NCBI GenBank assembly: GCA_963817025.1
Contig: CAWFML010000005.1
Location: 1,364,001 to 1,428,000 of the forward strand
Direction: 5' to 3'
Length of the DNA stretch: 64,000 bases
Source of the DNA: JACMLC01 sp963817025
GTDB lineage: Bacteria; Acidobacteriota; Blastocatellia; Pyrinomonadales; Pyrinomonadaceae
The stretch's first letter is position 1. Each line of letters begins with the position of its first letter. The translations under genes and the position numbers were made by a program. Shown here one piece after another: positions 43,957 to 52,766 of this stretch. Below the pieces are notes generated by a model. It had not been told where the DNA came from, did not search any database, and saw only the letters and a program-made list of their open reading frames with translations.

Positions 43957-45219
43957 TTGAATCGTCGCCAACCAATCTTCCTGCTGCTGTCGGTCGGCGC
44001 GCTCGTCATCATCACGCTCAGCCTCGTCCCTTACTGGCTGGTGACAAAAAGCGTTGCGACTCAAACCATTTCCGCAGCTCTTTCCGCGAGGTCGGAATTG
44101 GAGGGAAGCGCGGCGCAGAAGCGCAGGGGCGAGCCGAGTTTTGATGTCGCAGCATGGTATGCCGCGCGCGGCGAAGAGCCGGAAACGCACGGCGTCTTGA
44201 TTGAAACGATGAGCGGAGACCGTCTGCTGGCTTCGCACAATGCGGATATCACGTTTAATCCGGCTTCGCTTATCAAACTCGCCACCTCGCTCGTCGCGCT
44301 CAAAAAGCTGGGCGCGGATTATCGTTTCCAGACGCGCGTGTATGCGGATGGCAGGATTGATGGCGCAGGCGCATTGCAGGGCAGGCTGCTGGTCACAGGC
44401 AGCGACCCGACGTTCGGTGATATTGGCGCGTCCATGATCGCAAAGGAGTTGCGCGCGCGCGGCATCAGGAGCGTGAACGGCAGCATCGGCGTCTCGCAAA
44501 ACTTTTGTTTCAACTACAGCGATTCGCCCGAAGAGTCAGCCGCGCGCTTGAGCAAGGCTCTGAAACTTTCGAGCGCGCCGCCCGTCATCATCACAGACGC
44601 CCCGGCAGGGACAGCTTTATTCACCTTCAATTCTTATCCGCTCAGAGACCTCTTGCTCTACATGAATGCTCGTTCGAGCAACTTTGTCGCTGAAAGAATC
44701 GGCGCATTAATCGGAGGCGCAGAGGGCGTCCAAAAATATCTGATTGATGAGCTGGGATTGCCGCCGACGGAAGTGGCTATCGCGCGCGTGTCGGGGCGCG
44801 AGCGCAATCGCCTGACGCCGCGCGGGTTGCTAAAAGTGATACGCGCTCTCGTTGAAGAAGCCGCGCGACAGAAACTGCAACCGGAAGACATCATGCCCGT
44901 GGCGAGCGACGATGCTGGCACGCTTCGCCGCAGGTTGACAGGGACAGGTTTGGAGGGCGCTGTCGTCGGCAAGACAGGAACGCTGACCTCCGAAGTGGAC
45001 GGCGGCATGGCGAGCCTCGCGGGTCTTGTTTATACCGGAGACGCAGGACACCATGTCGTCTTCGTCATTCTGGATCAGGGCAACCGCATCTGGGAGAATC
45101 GCCAACTGGAAGATCAACTGCTGGCCGAGGTCGTCAACACGCTCGCCGCGCCACGCGCCATCGCCTCTCCGACGCCGAGACAATTGCTGTCGTCTACAAG
45201 CTTGAAAATCAGCGATTAG
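43957..45219 (+). CDS. dacB: D-alanyl-D-alanine carboxypeptidase (PBP4/DacB, peptidase S13)
   Basis: A 420-residue periplasmic penicillin-binding protein that trims or cleaves peptidoglycan cross-links. It starts at TTG 43957 with GGAGG about ten bases upstream. An N-terminal signal anchor (residues 6-30) is followed by the SxxK motif in FNPASLIKLATSL, the SxN motif in NARSSNFVAERIG and KTG in VVGKTGTLTSEVDGG. It is shorter than E. coli DacB (477), with reduced insertion domains between SxxK and SxN. Confidence 0.9.
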   Translation: MNRRQPIFLLLSVGALVIITLSLVPYWLVTKSVATQTISAALSARSELEGSAAQKRRGEPSFDVAAWYAARGEEPETHGVLIETMSGDRLLASHNADITFNPASLIKLATSLVALKKLGADYRFQTRVYADGRIDGAGALQGRLLVTGSDPTFGDIGASMIAKELRARGIRSVNGSIGVSQNFCFNYSDSPEESAARLSKALKLSSAPPVIITDAPAGTALFTFNSYPLRDLLLYMNARSSNFVAERIGALIGGAEGVQKYLIDELGLPPTEVAIARVSGRERNRLTPRGLLKVIRALVEEAARQKLQPEDIMPVASDDAGTLRRRLTGTGLEGAVVGKTGTLTSEVDGGMASLAGLVYTGDAGHHVVFVILDQGNRIWENRQLEDQLLAEVVNTLAAPRAIASPTPRQLLSSTSLKISD

Positions 45220-45247
45220 GGTGAGAGCCATTCAAGAAGGGAACAGG

Positions 45248-45336
45248 CTTTTCTTTGCGTCCCTTTGCGAAAATCTCTTTGCGGTCTGTGCGTTAAAAAA
45301 GCCTTTAACCGCAAAGGTCGCAAAGAGACGCAAAGA
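45248..45336. repeat. Intergenic hairpin, CGCAAAGG theme, reversed polarity
   Basis: The pyrimidine-rich arm comes first (45248-45290, CTTTGCGTCCCTTTGCG and CTCTTTGCGGTC) and the purine-rich arm second (45307-45336, ACCGCAAAGGTCGCAAAGAG). It lies between convergent dacB and the glycosyltransferase gene. Confidence 0.75.
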
Positions 45337-45345
45337 GTTGACGGC

Positions 45346-46122
45346 TCAACTCCTGCCTTGACTCTCATTCTCTTGAATTTCCCACAGCATCAAATGCTTT
45401 AAGAATGCGTGATGCGCGGCAAAGCGCGCGATGGCGAATCCCGCCAGCCCGTCGCGGAAGCCTGCTTTGAGAAAGTAGCTGCGTATAAAAGCGGCTGGCC
45501 CAGCCGAGGCGATGCCGAGCGGCGAGGTGCGGCGTCCACCCTCATACATCTGCCGCGCAGAGAGCGGCGCATACCGCTCGCCAATCATACGGTGATGATA
45601 GGCCGCATCGCGCGCGGTGTAGTGAAGAAAATCTCCTTTAAGAATCTCAACCCGCGCGCCCACAGGCATCTTGACGGACTCGTGTATGTAAGCTCCCTCC
45701 CAACGCCCGCGCGCCTTACGATAAAACCTGAGTTGATAATCGGGATACCAGCCGCCGCCGCGAATCCAACGCCCCATGTAGAAAGAGCTTCGCGCGATGC
45801 GATAACCGTCTGCGAGTTGCGCTGCATCTGCCTGTTTCAATTTCTCTATGGACGCGCGCAGCTCATCCGTCACGCGCTCATCCGCATCCAGACTCAGAAT
45901 CCATTCATGCTGCGCTTCATCAGCCGCAAACTGTTTCTGCGCGGCAAAGCCGGGCCATGCGCGTGTGATGACCCGCGCGCCGCACTCGACGGCAATCTCG
46001 CGCGTGGCGTCTGTGGATTCCGAGTCTACGACCAGAATCTCGTCGGCCCACGCGACGGATTCGCAGGCGGCGCGAATGTGTTCTGCCTCGTTGAAGGTGA
46101 TGATGGTGGCCGTTATTTTCAA
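45346..46122 (-). CDS. Family 2 glycosyltransferase, lipopolysaccharide core type
   Basis: A 258-residue GT-A glycosyltransferase. TATIITFNEAEHIRAACESV, VDSESTDATREIA and the metal-binding LSLDADERVTDEL motif match the WaaE/KdtX-like group that adds sugars to the LPS inner core, often near KDO transferase. The C-terminal FHAFLKHLMLWE-like tail is also typical. The start is TTG at 46122, and that codon lies inside the arm of the adjacent hairpin. No Shine-Dalgarno is visible, so the true start may be a little downstream. Confidence 0.88.
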   Translation of the reverse strand: MKITATIITFNEAEHIRAACESVAWADEILVVDSESTDATREIAVECGARVITRAWPGFAAQKQFAADEAQHEWILSLDADERVTDELRASIEKLKQADAAQLADGYRIARSSFYMGRWIRGGGWYPDYQLRFYRKARGRWEGAYIHESVKMPVGARVEILKGDFLHYTARDAAYHHRMIGERYAPLSARQMYEGGRRTSPLGIASAGPAAFIRSYFLKAGFRDGLAGFAIARFAAHHAFLKHLMLWEIQENESQGRS

Positions 46123-46197
46123 GGATGAAGTCAGAAGGATGAAGGATGAAAAGTCGGGGTGATTATCTCACAATTTCATCCTTCCGCCTTCATCCTC
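46121..46197. repeat. Intergenic hairpin, GGATGAAGGCGGAAGG theme
   Basis: Left arm 46121-46151 (AAGGATGAAGTCAGAAGGATG) and right arm 46175-46197 (CATCCTTCCGCCTTCATCC). Read in gene direction, it runs from just after the TolC stop to the glycosyltransferase start codon. Confidence 0.75.
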
Positions 46198-46203
46198 TTT
46201 AAC

Positions 46204-48288
46204 TTAAGGCGCGGTCGAATTCTCGACGATGATGTTGTTGGCGCGAAGCGTGGTGGAGGTTGCGCGCTGAAGGTCTGCGAGAGCCTTGTTGTAATCGGTT
46301 TCGGCGCGAACTTCTGCGTTGCGCGCATTGACGAGCGTGTTCTCGCGTTGAAAAAGTATAAAGGTGGTCGAGCGTCCGACCTGATAGAGACGCTGCTCTC
46401 CGGCCAGTTGCAGTTCTGCGTTCTCACGCGCGGAGCGTGCAGACAAAACTCTGCGTCGCGCCGTCTCGACAGCCTGCGCGGCATTTCGTACTTCGACCAG
46501 CACGGTCTGTTCCTGCAAGCGCGTTGAGGCTTCCAGTTGAGTGCGCTGGATGCGCGCCCCTGCCAGATTGGCTTCCGCAGTTTTATTGCGAAAAGGAATC
46601 TGGAAAGTGACGCCGACCACGATGTTGTGCGTGTCAAAGCCAAACAGATTTCTGAGCGCGCGACCGTATCCGCCGACCAGATTGGAAGTCGTCGTATCGG
46701 TTGTTTCCCCCTGCACGAATGGCACGGTCGCGTTAATCAGACCGAGGTTGCGACGGATGAAATTTATCTCATTGAGCAGGAACGCATCAGCGTTCGTCGC
46801 GGTGCTGCCGAAGATGAGCGGTAGCGGGTCATTCGCGGTGTTGCTGTTGTTGGAGGTGACGGCAGACCCGGCCAGACCTGTCGTCGCCAGAGTGGTTTGC
46901 AAATCAATGCGCGGCTTGGTCTGATTCTTGAAAAACTGTATGTCAATATCGCTGATGTCCTGTTGCAGACGCAGGCGGCGAAGCTCAGGCCGGTTGGCCT
47001 TGGCTTCTTCTATCGCGTCGTTGAGATTAACCGGCGCGGCGTCAAAGCTCGGCTGGTCTGTCGGAGTCAACTGCGCTGTCCACTGCGGCGCATTCAAATC
47101 GCGCAGCAGCAGTTCCTTGAGATTATTCTCCGCAATGGAAACGCTCTGCGTTACGAGCAAAAGATCGGATTCACGATTGGCAAGCTCTGTTTGCACCTCC
47201 GCACGCTCAAGCGGCGCGGAAGCCCCTGCGGAAATCTGCGCTTCGACGCGGCGCAGGTTTTCGCGCGTCAGGTTGAGATTGGAGATGCGGTTCTGCTGGT
47301 CGCGCAGGGCGAAGACCAAATCCCAGTAGGCTCTTTGCACCTGAGCGATGATGTCTATCGTCGTCCGGCGAAAGTCTGCATCGGATTGTTCGAGCCGCTT
47401 GCGCTGGATGCGTATGTCGCGGCGATTGCGGTCAATCGAGCGGTCACGCCAGAGCGGTTGCGTAAAGGTCACGCCGAAGCTTGATGAAAAGACCGGATTC
47501 AGTTGGTTGAATGAAGAATTGGTCGTGCGACGATTGTTGTTAAAGAAGAATTCGTAATTGCCGCCGCCCGTGCTGAACTGCTTGTTGATAGACGCATTAT
47601 TTTGAAAATCTGTTTGCGTGAGGTTGATCGCCCCGCCAAGCGAACTCTGCTGTGACTGCACGATTCTTGAGAGCTGCGGGTTGAAAGTGAAGACCGGATC
47701 GAAGATGCCTTCCAGAGAGAGCAGCGTCGTCTCGTTGAATTTCACATCCGTGCGCGCAACCTCTATGTTGTTGTTATTCTCCAACGCAAGTCGAATCGCC
47801 TCGTTGAGGGTCAGCGTCAAAACGTTGTCGCTGGTCACGCCGAGCCTCGTCAAATCCGGCAGGGGCGGCACCGGGCGCGGCTGTTGGTCCGGAAAGTTAG
47901 GAGCAGGTAAATCCTGTCCGGGCGTGATTGGCGTCGTGCTCGTGCCGTCTATCGGAAGAGCCGGGGTCGGTGACACGACGGGCGCGGTGGTATCTCCGGT
48001 CGTCGGCGTGGGCCGGGTTTGCGGCGAGACGTTAACGCCCGGAGCCGCCTGCGGGTCTGTGCGCGTCGCTCCCGGCGGCGCAGTCGGATTTTGATTCGGA
48101 CGCGCATCCGGCGGGATGGGCTGATTGCGCTCTGTGCCCGGCGGGCGCGTCGCATCCCTCTGCGCGGGCGTGGCCGGAACAGGCGTCGGCGCGGGCGTCT
48201 GCGCGAAAGTAGAGACGGCGCACACTCCTGCCACCGTTAACGAGAGAGCGAAGGACTTGATAATCCGGCAGGCGGAATTAGTAAACAT
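46204..48288 (-). CDS. TolC-family outer-membrane channel with Pro-rich N-terminal extension
   Basis: A 694-residue protein, longer than usual TolC homologues (about 450-500). A signal peptide (residues 1-29, ending VSTFAQT) is followed by about 110 residues rich in Pro, Thr, Arg and Asp with PGTERNQPIPPDARP-type sequence. Next comes the TolC core: LTLNEAIRLALENNNNIEVARTDV, the first long coiled-coil pair, and the second OEP repeat around LNDAIEEAKANRPELRRLRL, ending LADLQRATST. AAGGAGC precedes the ATG. No adjacent membrane-fusion or pump gene is present, so the export partner is unknown. Confidence 0.9.
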   Translation of the reverse strand: MFTNSACRIIKSFALSLTVAGVCAVSTFAQTPAPTPVPATPAQRDATRPPGTERNQPIPPDARPNQNPTAPPGATRTDPQAAPGVNVSPQTRPTPTTGDTTAPVVSPTPALPIDGTSTTPITPGQDLPAPNFPDQQPRPVPPLPDLTRLGVTSDNVLTLTLNEAIRLALENNNNIEVARTDVKFNETTLLSLEGIFDPVFTFNPQLSRIVQSQQSSLGGAINLTQTDFQNNASINKQFSTGGGNYEFFFNNNRRTTNSSFNQLNPVFSSSFGVTFTQPLWRDRSIDRNRRDIRIQRKRLEQSDADFRRTTIDIIAQVQRAYWDLVFALRDQQNRISNLNLTRENLRRVEAQISAGASAPLERAEVQTELANRESDLLLVTQSVSIAENNLKELLLRDLNAPQWTAQLTPTDQPSFDAAPVNLNDAIEEAKANRPELRRLRLQQDISDIDIQFFKNQTKPRIDLQTTLATTGLAGSAVTSNNSNTANDPLPLIFGSTATNADAFLLNEINFIRRNLGLINATVPFVQGETTDTTTSNLVGGYGRALRNLFGFDTHNIVVGVTFQIPFRNKTAEANLAGARIQRTQLEASTRLQEQTVLVEVRNAAQAVETARRRVLSARSARENAELQLAGEQRLYQVGRSTTFILFQRENTLVNARNAEVRAETDYNKALADLQRATSTTLRANNIIVENSTAP

Positions 48289-48696
48289 TAAAACAATAGC
48301 TCCTTGAATATTACTCTTTTGAAAGCCCGAAACTACGAGTTACGCAAAGTATACTTTATACAGGATAAAGCGAAGCAAGTCACAAGCCTACTACGAGTCG
48401 CGCGACAATGTGGTTTCAATAATTTACAGGGCCAAGAGTAGGACGTTGCGGCGGTCTAAACGGTTTCAGAAAAATCACGGCAGGCGACAGGACAAGCCTT
48501 TGCCTTCGACCCGCTTGACAGCCGTGGCAGCGGCGCATTATCTTGCCTTTCTTTATAATCAAACGCTGTCCCCACACGAATTCTTACGCGGTTATCTCGA
48601 AAAGTGTGCGTCGCCGCCCGCGTGCGGCGCATGTGTGCAAGTTAGTGAAAAGGGAAAGCCCGCGCAATCTTAAAGTCAGGCGAGGAGGTCTTTAAC
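48289..48696. other. Divergent promoter region between the tolC-like gene and gapA
   Basis: About 400 bases with no convincing gene. An 87-codon frame at 48410-48673 is very basic at its start, lacks a ribosome site and is not recognised; I regard it as doubtful. The region probably holds both divergent promoters. No hairpin of the intergenic family is seen here, which is unusual for a gap of this size in the window. Confidence 0.5.
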
Positions 48697-49704
48697 ATGG
48701 CAGTCAAAGTCGGCATCAATGGTTTCGGGCGCATCGGGCGCAACGTCTTGCGAGCTTCGCTCGGCGATTCTGAGATAGATTTCGTCGCCGTCAACGACCT
48801 GACGGACACCAAGACTCTGGCCCACTTGCTCAAGTATGATTCCGTGCTGGGCAATCTGGACGAAGAGATTTCCGCGACCGAGAACGGCATCAAGGTCGGC
48901 GCGGATGAGTTCAAAGTCTTTTCCGAGAAAGACCCTGCTGCGATTGACTGGGAATCGGTCGGCGCGGAAATCGTCATCGAGTCAACTGGCCGTTTCACCA
49001 AAGCCGAAGACGCGAAAAAGCACCTGCGCGGCTCTGTCAAAAAGGTGATTATCTCCGCGCCCGCCAAGAACGAAGACATCACGATTGTCCTCGGCGTCAA
49101 CGAAGGCGACTACAATCCGCAGGAGCACAACATCATCTCGAATGCTTCGTGCACGACCAACTGCCTCGCGCCCGTCGCCAAAGTGATTCATGAAAAATTC
49201 GGCATCCGCTCGGCGCAGATGACGACGATTCACTCTTACACAAATGACCAGCAGCTACTTGACCTGCCACACTCGGACATGCGCCGCGCGCGCGCCGCAG
49301 CCCTTTCGATGATTCCGACTTCGACCGGCGCAGCAAAAGCCGTCGCGCTCGTCCTGCCCGAACTCAAAGGCAAGTTTGACGGCATCAGCGTGCGCGTCCC
49401 GACGCCGAATGTCTCGCTCGTTGACGTGGTGATGGAACTGGAAAAAGACGCGACGACGGAAGAGGTCAACGCGGCTCTGAAAAATGCTGCGAACGAAGAG
49501 CTAAAAGACATACTGGCTTTTTCGGAAGAGCCGCTCGTCTCCGTGGACTTTCGCAAGAATCCCAACTCGTCCATCGTGGACGCCGAATACACCAAAGTCA
49601 TCGGCGGCAATATGGTCAAAGTCCTCGCGTGGTACGACAACGAGTGGGGCTATTCGTGCCGCGTCCGAGACCTCGTTAAATTTATTGCGGGCAAGGGACT
49701 CTGA
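48697..49704 (+). CDS. gapA: Glyceraldehyde-3-phosphate dehydrogenase, type I
   Basis: A 335-residue NAD-dependent enzyme oxidising glyceraldehyde 3-phosphate to 1,3-bisphosphoglycerate. VGINGFGRIGRNVLRA forms the Rossmann fold, and the catalytic Cys152 is in ISNASCTTNCLAPVAK. HSYTNDQQLLDLPHSDMRRARAA and the C-terminal WYDNEWGYSCRV segment follow. A strong AGGAGG precedes the ATG. It is first in a gapA-pgk-tpiA-secG series. Confidence 0.97.
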   Translation: MAVKVGINGFGRIGRNVLRASLGDSEIDFVAVNDLTDTKTLAHLLKYDSVLGNLDEEISATENGIKVGADEFKVFSEKDPAAIDWESVGAEIVIESTGRFTKAEDAKKHLRGSVKKVIISAPAKNEDITIVLGVNEGDYNPQEHNIISNASCTTNCLAPVAKVIHEKFGIRSAQMTTIHSYTNDQQLLDLPHSDMRRARAAALSMIPTSTGAAKAVALVLPELKGKFDGISVRVPTPNVSLVDVVMELEKDATTEEVNAALKNAANEELKDILAFSEEPLVSVDFRKNPNSSIVDAEYTKVIGGNMVKVLAWYDNEWGYSCRVRDLVKFIAGKGL

Positions 49705-49714
49705 GTTTGTTCGC

Positions 49715-49812
49715 TGTACTTTGTTCTTTGTGCTTTGATTATGAACTGAACTGCCTGAAAAGTTTATTAATCACGGCACAAAGAACAAAGCACAAAGAAC
49801 AAAGCATGAATC
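49715..49812. repeat. Intergenic hairpin, CACAAAGAACAAAGCA theme, reversed polarity
   Basis: The T-rich arm 49715-49738 (CTTTGTTCTTTGTGCTTTG) comes before the A-rich arm 49775-49812 (GCACAAAGAACAAAGCAC with an extra repeat). It fills the gapA-pgk gap and ends six bases before the pgk ATG. Only one copy of this theme is in the window. Confidence 0.75.
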
Positions 49813-49818
49813 ACAAAT

Positions 49819-51021
49819 ATGAACAAGCTTTCTATCAAAGACCTCGACCTTAAAGGCAAAAGAGTTTTCATCCGCGTTGATTTCAACGTGCCTGTGAAGG
49901 ACGGCGTGGTTGAAGATGACACGCGCGTGCGCGGCGCGCTGCCGACGATTCAGTATGCGTTGGAGCAGGGCGGGCGCGTCATTCTCGCCTCGCATCTCGG
50001 CAGGCCGAAGGGCGAGAAGGTCGAGAAATATTCTTTGAGGCCAGTCGCAGCGCATCTGTCAGAATTGTTGGGCCAGCCCGTGGAGTTTGCAGAGGATTGC
50101 ATCGGTGAAGAGGCGCAAGCGAAATCTTCTGCGCTCAAAGACGGCGATGTGTTGATGCTCGAAAACCTGCGCTTTCATCCTGAAGAAGAGAAGAATGATG
50201 ACGGGTTTGCGGGAAAACTTGCGAGCCTCTCAGACGGCCTTTATATCAACGATGCTTTCGGCGCGGCGCATCGCGCGCACGCTTCGACTGCCGGAATCAC
50301 AAAGCATGTGGAAAAAGCTGCCGCCGGTCTCTTGATGGAGAAGGAACTGGAATATTTGGGGCGCGTCATCAGCAATCCTGAGCATCCGTTTGTCGCAATC
50401 TTAGGCGGCGCAAAAGTCTCTGATAAAATCCCCGTCATCAATGCGCTTATCGAACGCAAGGTAGACAAGCTCTTAATCGGCGGCGCGATGGCATACACTT
50501 TTTTCAAAGCACAGGGCTTTACCATCGGAAAATCTCTCGTCGAAGACAACATGCTCAACACCGCGCTTGAGATTAGCAAGCGCGCCGAAGAGGCTCGCGT
50601 CGAACTGCTCTTGCCGACGGATCATCAGGTCGTAGACAGCTATGACCCGCTCAATAGCCGGAAGACGATTCCCATTGAATTCACCAACGCCGGACTCGTC
50701 GGACTCGACATCGGTGTCGAAACCGTCCAACTCTTCTCCGATGCCCTGAAGGGCGCGCAGACGATTATCTGGAATGGCCCGATGGGAGTCTTTGAAGAAA
50801 AGGGTTTCGAGGAAGGAACCATCGGCATCGCACGCGCCGTCGCCGAAGCCGCAGACAGCGGCGCGACAGTCATCGTCGGCGGCGGGGATTCAGTCGCAGC
50901 CATCACACAGGCCGGAGTCGCAGACCGCATCACGCACATCTCTACCGGCGGCGGAGCGACTTTAGAATTTCTGGCGGGAGACGAACTGCCGGGCGTCGCT
51001 GCGTTGAACGATAAAAATTAA
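49819..51021 (+). CDS. pgk: Phosphoglycerate kinase
   Basis: A 400-residue two-domain glycolytic kinase that transfers the acyl phosphate of 1,3-bisphosphoglycerate to ADP. The substrate-binding RVDFNVPVKDG, ASHLGRPKGEK, LLENLRFHPEEEKND and DAFGAAHRAHAS segments are complete. The C-terminal domain has ILGGAKVSDKI and the hinge/ATP site GPMGVFEEKGF and GGGDSVAAI. It lies 25 bases upstream of tpiA. Confidence 0.97.
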   Translation: MNKLSIKDLDLKGKRVFIRVDFNVPVKDGVVEDDTRVRGALPTIQYALEQGGRVILASHLGRPKGEKVEKYSLRPVAAHLSELLGQPVEFAEDCIGEEAQAKSSALKDGDVLMLENLRFHPEEEKNDDGFAGKLASLSDGLYINDAFGAAHRAHASTAGITKHVEKAAAGLLMEKELEYLGRVISNPEHPFVAILGGAKVSDKIPVINALIERKVDKLLIGGAMAYTFFKAQGFTIGKSLVEDNMLNTALEISKRAEEARVELLLPTDHQVVDSYDPLNSRKTIPIEFTNAGLVGLDIGVETVQLFSDALKGAQTIIWNGPMGVFEEKGFEEGTIGIARAVAEAADSGATVIVGGGDSVAAITQAGVADRITHISTGGGATLEFLAGDELPGVAALNDKN

Positions 51022-51046
51022 GCGTTTTAGATTGTTAGTTGAGATT

Positions 51047-51805
51047 ATGAGAAAACCTGTCATCGCCGGAAACTGGAAAATGTACAAGACGATTGCGGAG
51101 TCAGTCGAAACCGCGCTCGCCTTAAAACCTCTGGTCGCTAATGCCAATCACTGCGAGGTCATCATCGCGCCCGTCTTTACTTCTATCAAGACGGTTGCGG
51201 ATCGGCTCGAAGGCTCGAATATCGGCGTCGCGGGGCAGAATTGTTCGACAGAGATCGAGCACGGCGCGCAGACGGGTGAGGTGGCGGCTGATATGCTGCG
51301 CGACGCTGGCGCAGGCTCCGTCATCATCGGCCATTCCGAGCGGCGGCAATACTATTTCGAGACGGACGAGATGGTCAGCCGCAAAACTCAGGCTGCGCTG
51401 GCAGCAGGTTTGACAGCGATTGTGTGTGTCGGCGAGACGCTGGCGCAAAGGGATGCGGGCAACGCGGAAAATGTCGTCAAAGGTCAATTGCAGGGCGGAC
51501 TTGGCGGGTTGACAGCCACAGACCTGCAACGTATCATCTTGGCCTACGAGCCGGTCTGGGCCATCGGGACTGGACGCACCGCGACGCCGGAACAAGCGCA
51601 GGAAATGCATGCGTTTATCCGGCGCGTTTTTCGCGCAGAGTACACCGCTGAAGCGGCTGAAAATTTGCGCGTGCTCTACGGCGGTTCGGTCAAGCCGGAT
51701 AACGTTTCAGGTTTGATGGCGCAGGAAGATATAGATGGCGCGCTGGTCGGCGGCGCAAGCCTCAAGGCAGAGAGCTTCGCCGGGATTGTCAATTACAACA
51801 GATAG
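51047..51805 (+). CDS. tpiA: Triosephosphate isomerase
   Basis: A 252-residue TIM barrel interconverting dihydroxyacetone phosphate and glyceraldehyde 3-phosphate. Lys11 in GNWKMYK, His in VIIGHSERRQYYFE and the catalytic Glu in LAYEPVWAIGTG are all present, as is the C-terminal phosphate loop LYGGSVKPDN and GALVGGASLK. I start at ATG 51047 (MRKPVIAGNWK); the frame's upstream TTG adds five residues not seen in the family. Confidence 0.97.
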   Translation: MRKPVIAGNWKMYKTIAESVETALALKPLVANANHCEVIIAPVFTSIKTVADRLEGSNIGVAGQNCSTEIEHGAQTGEVAADMLRDAGAGSVIIGHSERRQYYFETDEMVSRKTQAALAAGLTAIVCVGETLAQRDAGNAENVVKGQLQGGLGGLTATDLQRIILAYEPVWAIGTGRTATPEQAQEMHAFIRRVFRAEYTAEAAENLRVLYGGSVKPDNVSGLMAQEDIDGALVGGASLKAESFAGIVNYNR

Positions 51806-51820
51806 TTTGAGGAGAAGGAT

Positions 51821-52246
51821 TTGTTAGTTTACGTTTTATACGGACTTTTCATACTGGCCTGCATTGTGCTCGTCATCACAGTGCTCTTGCAACCGGGCAA
51901 AGCTGACGCGGGCGCGCTCTTTGCCAGCAGCGTCTCCAGCACGGCCTTCGGCCCGCGCGGCACACAGACCATACTTGCCAAGATTACTATCGGCGCAGCG
52001 GCTCTGTTCATGCTTGTCGCTTTGATCCTGTCGATGCCTGCGCTGTCCGGCCAACGCTCTGTCATTCAGACTACGCCAGAAGATGGAGCGACGCCAGCGG
52101 CCTCGCCCGCAGCGACCGCGACACCGGCAGCCAGCCCGCAGGCTTCCGCCGCGCCGAGCGCAGCCGCTAACGCTAATAGCGGGGATGCCAACGCAAATGC
52201 CAATGCCGCTACAACGCCAGCGGCCTCGCCCGCCGCAACGAAGTAA
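51821..52246 (+). CDS. secG: Preprotein translocase subunit SecG with low-complexity tail
   Basis: A 141-residue SecG, part of SecYEG. It starts at TTG 51821 after GGAGAAGG. Residues 2-24 and 53-75 are the two membrane helices, and the cytoplasmic loop has the family's LLQPGKADAGALFASSVSSTAFGPRGTQTILAK. Residues about 85-141 form an Ala/Pro/Asn/Thr tail (ASPAATATPAASPQ, ANANSGDANANANAAT) absent from typical 75-110-residue SecG. The position after tpiA is a widely conserved arrangement. Confidence 0.93.
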   Translation: MLVYVLYGLFILACIVLVITVLLQPGKADAGALFASSVSSTAFGPRGTQTILAKITIGAAALFMLVALILSMPALSGQRSVIQTTPEDGATPAASPAATATPAASPQASAAPSAAANANSGDANANANAATTPAASPAATK

Positions 52247-52297
52247 AAAGCGGCAGCGTTTGAAATAACAGATACTGTTTGATAATTATGATTTTAC

Positions 52298-52382
52298 GGG
52301 GATGTGGCGGAACTGGTAGACGCGTACGGTTGAGGGCCGTATGAGGCAACTCGTGAGAGTTCGAGTCTCTCCATCCCCACCA
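52298..52382 (+). tRNA. tRNA-Leu (anticodon GAG)
   Basis: A class II tRNA with a long variable arm. Acceptor GGGGATG pairs with CATCCCC; the D-arm includes AACTGGTAGACGC; anticodon stem TACGG/CCGTA encloses loop TTGAGGG (anticodon GAG, codon CTC). The T-arm has GAGTTCGAGTCTC, and CCA is encoded. It lies downstream of secG, a common location for tRNA-Leu. Confidence 0.95.
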
Positions 52383-52441
52383 AAAATCATCGGTCGCATG
52401 CTTTAAATCGCGGGGGCGAGTCCCCTTCGGAACTAAACATG

Positions 52442-52486
52442 GAAAAGCTAAACACTCATCAAGAGGGTTTGGCTTTTTTCTTTTTC
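52442..52486 (+). terminator. Intrinsic terminator after tRNA-Leu
   Basis: AAAGCTAAAC pairs with GTTTGGCTTT around a 13-base loop (one G-T pair), followed by a T-rich run (TTTTTTCTTTTT). It fits termination of the secG/tRNA transcript. Confidence 0.75.
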
Positions 52487-52533
52487 ACGCGGGTAGTGGG
52501 TCAAGTTCAAAGACAGAGAAGAAAACGAAATGT

Positions 52534-52634
52534 TCGCGCAAAGGCGCAAAGGCGCAAAGAAAAGCACGCAAAGAGAAAGTGGCATTCAACACCTTTGCGG
52601 TCTTCCTTTGCGCCTTTGCGCCTTTGCGGGAAAC
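52534..52634. repeat. Intergenic hairpin, CGCAAAGG theme
   Basis: Left arm 52534-52578 (CGCGCAAAGGCGCAAAGGCG, then CACGCAAAGAG) and right arm 52591-52634 (CACCTTTGCGGTC, then CCTTTGCGCCTTTGCGCC). It lies between tRNA-Leu and the convergent serine hydrolase gene. Confidence 0.8.
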
Positions 52635-52766
52635 TCTTGCTTTCTTCCCCACTCAGTTCACGATTAACGACTCATCAACTTCACATTGACCCGCTACCCG
52701 ATTTTCGACATTGACGGGACGCTCAAAATGAAGTGGATGATGTCTGCTTCTTGCCGGTTAAGCTCT

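Noticed and set aside
48410..48673. 87-codon open frame upstream of gapA
   Set aside because: No ribosome site, no recognisable domain, and it lies in a divergent promoter region. It could be real but cannot be supported.
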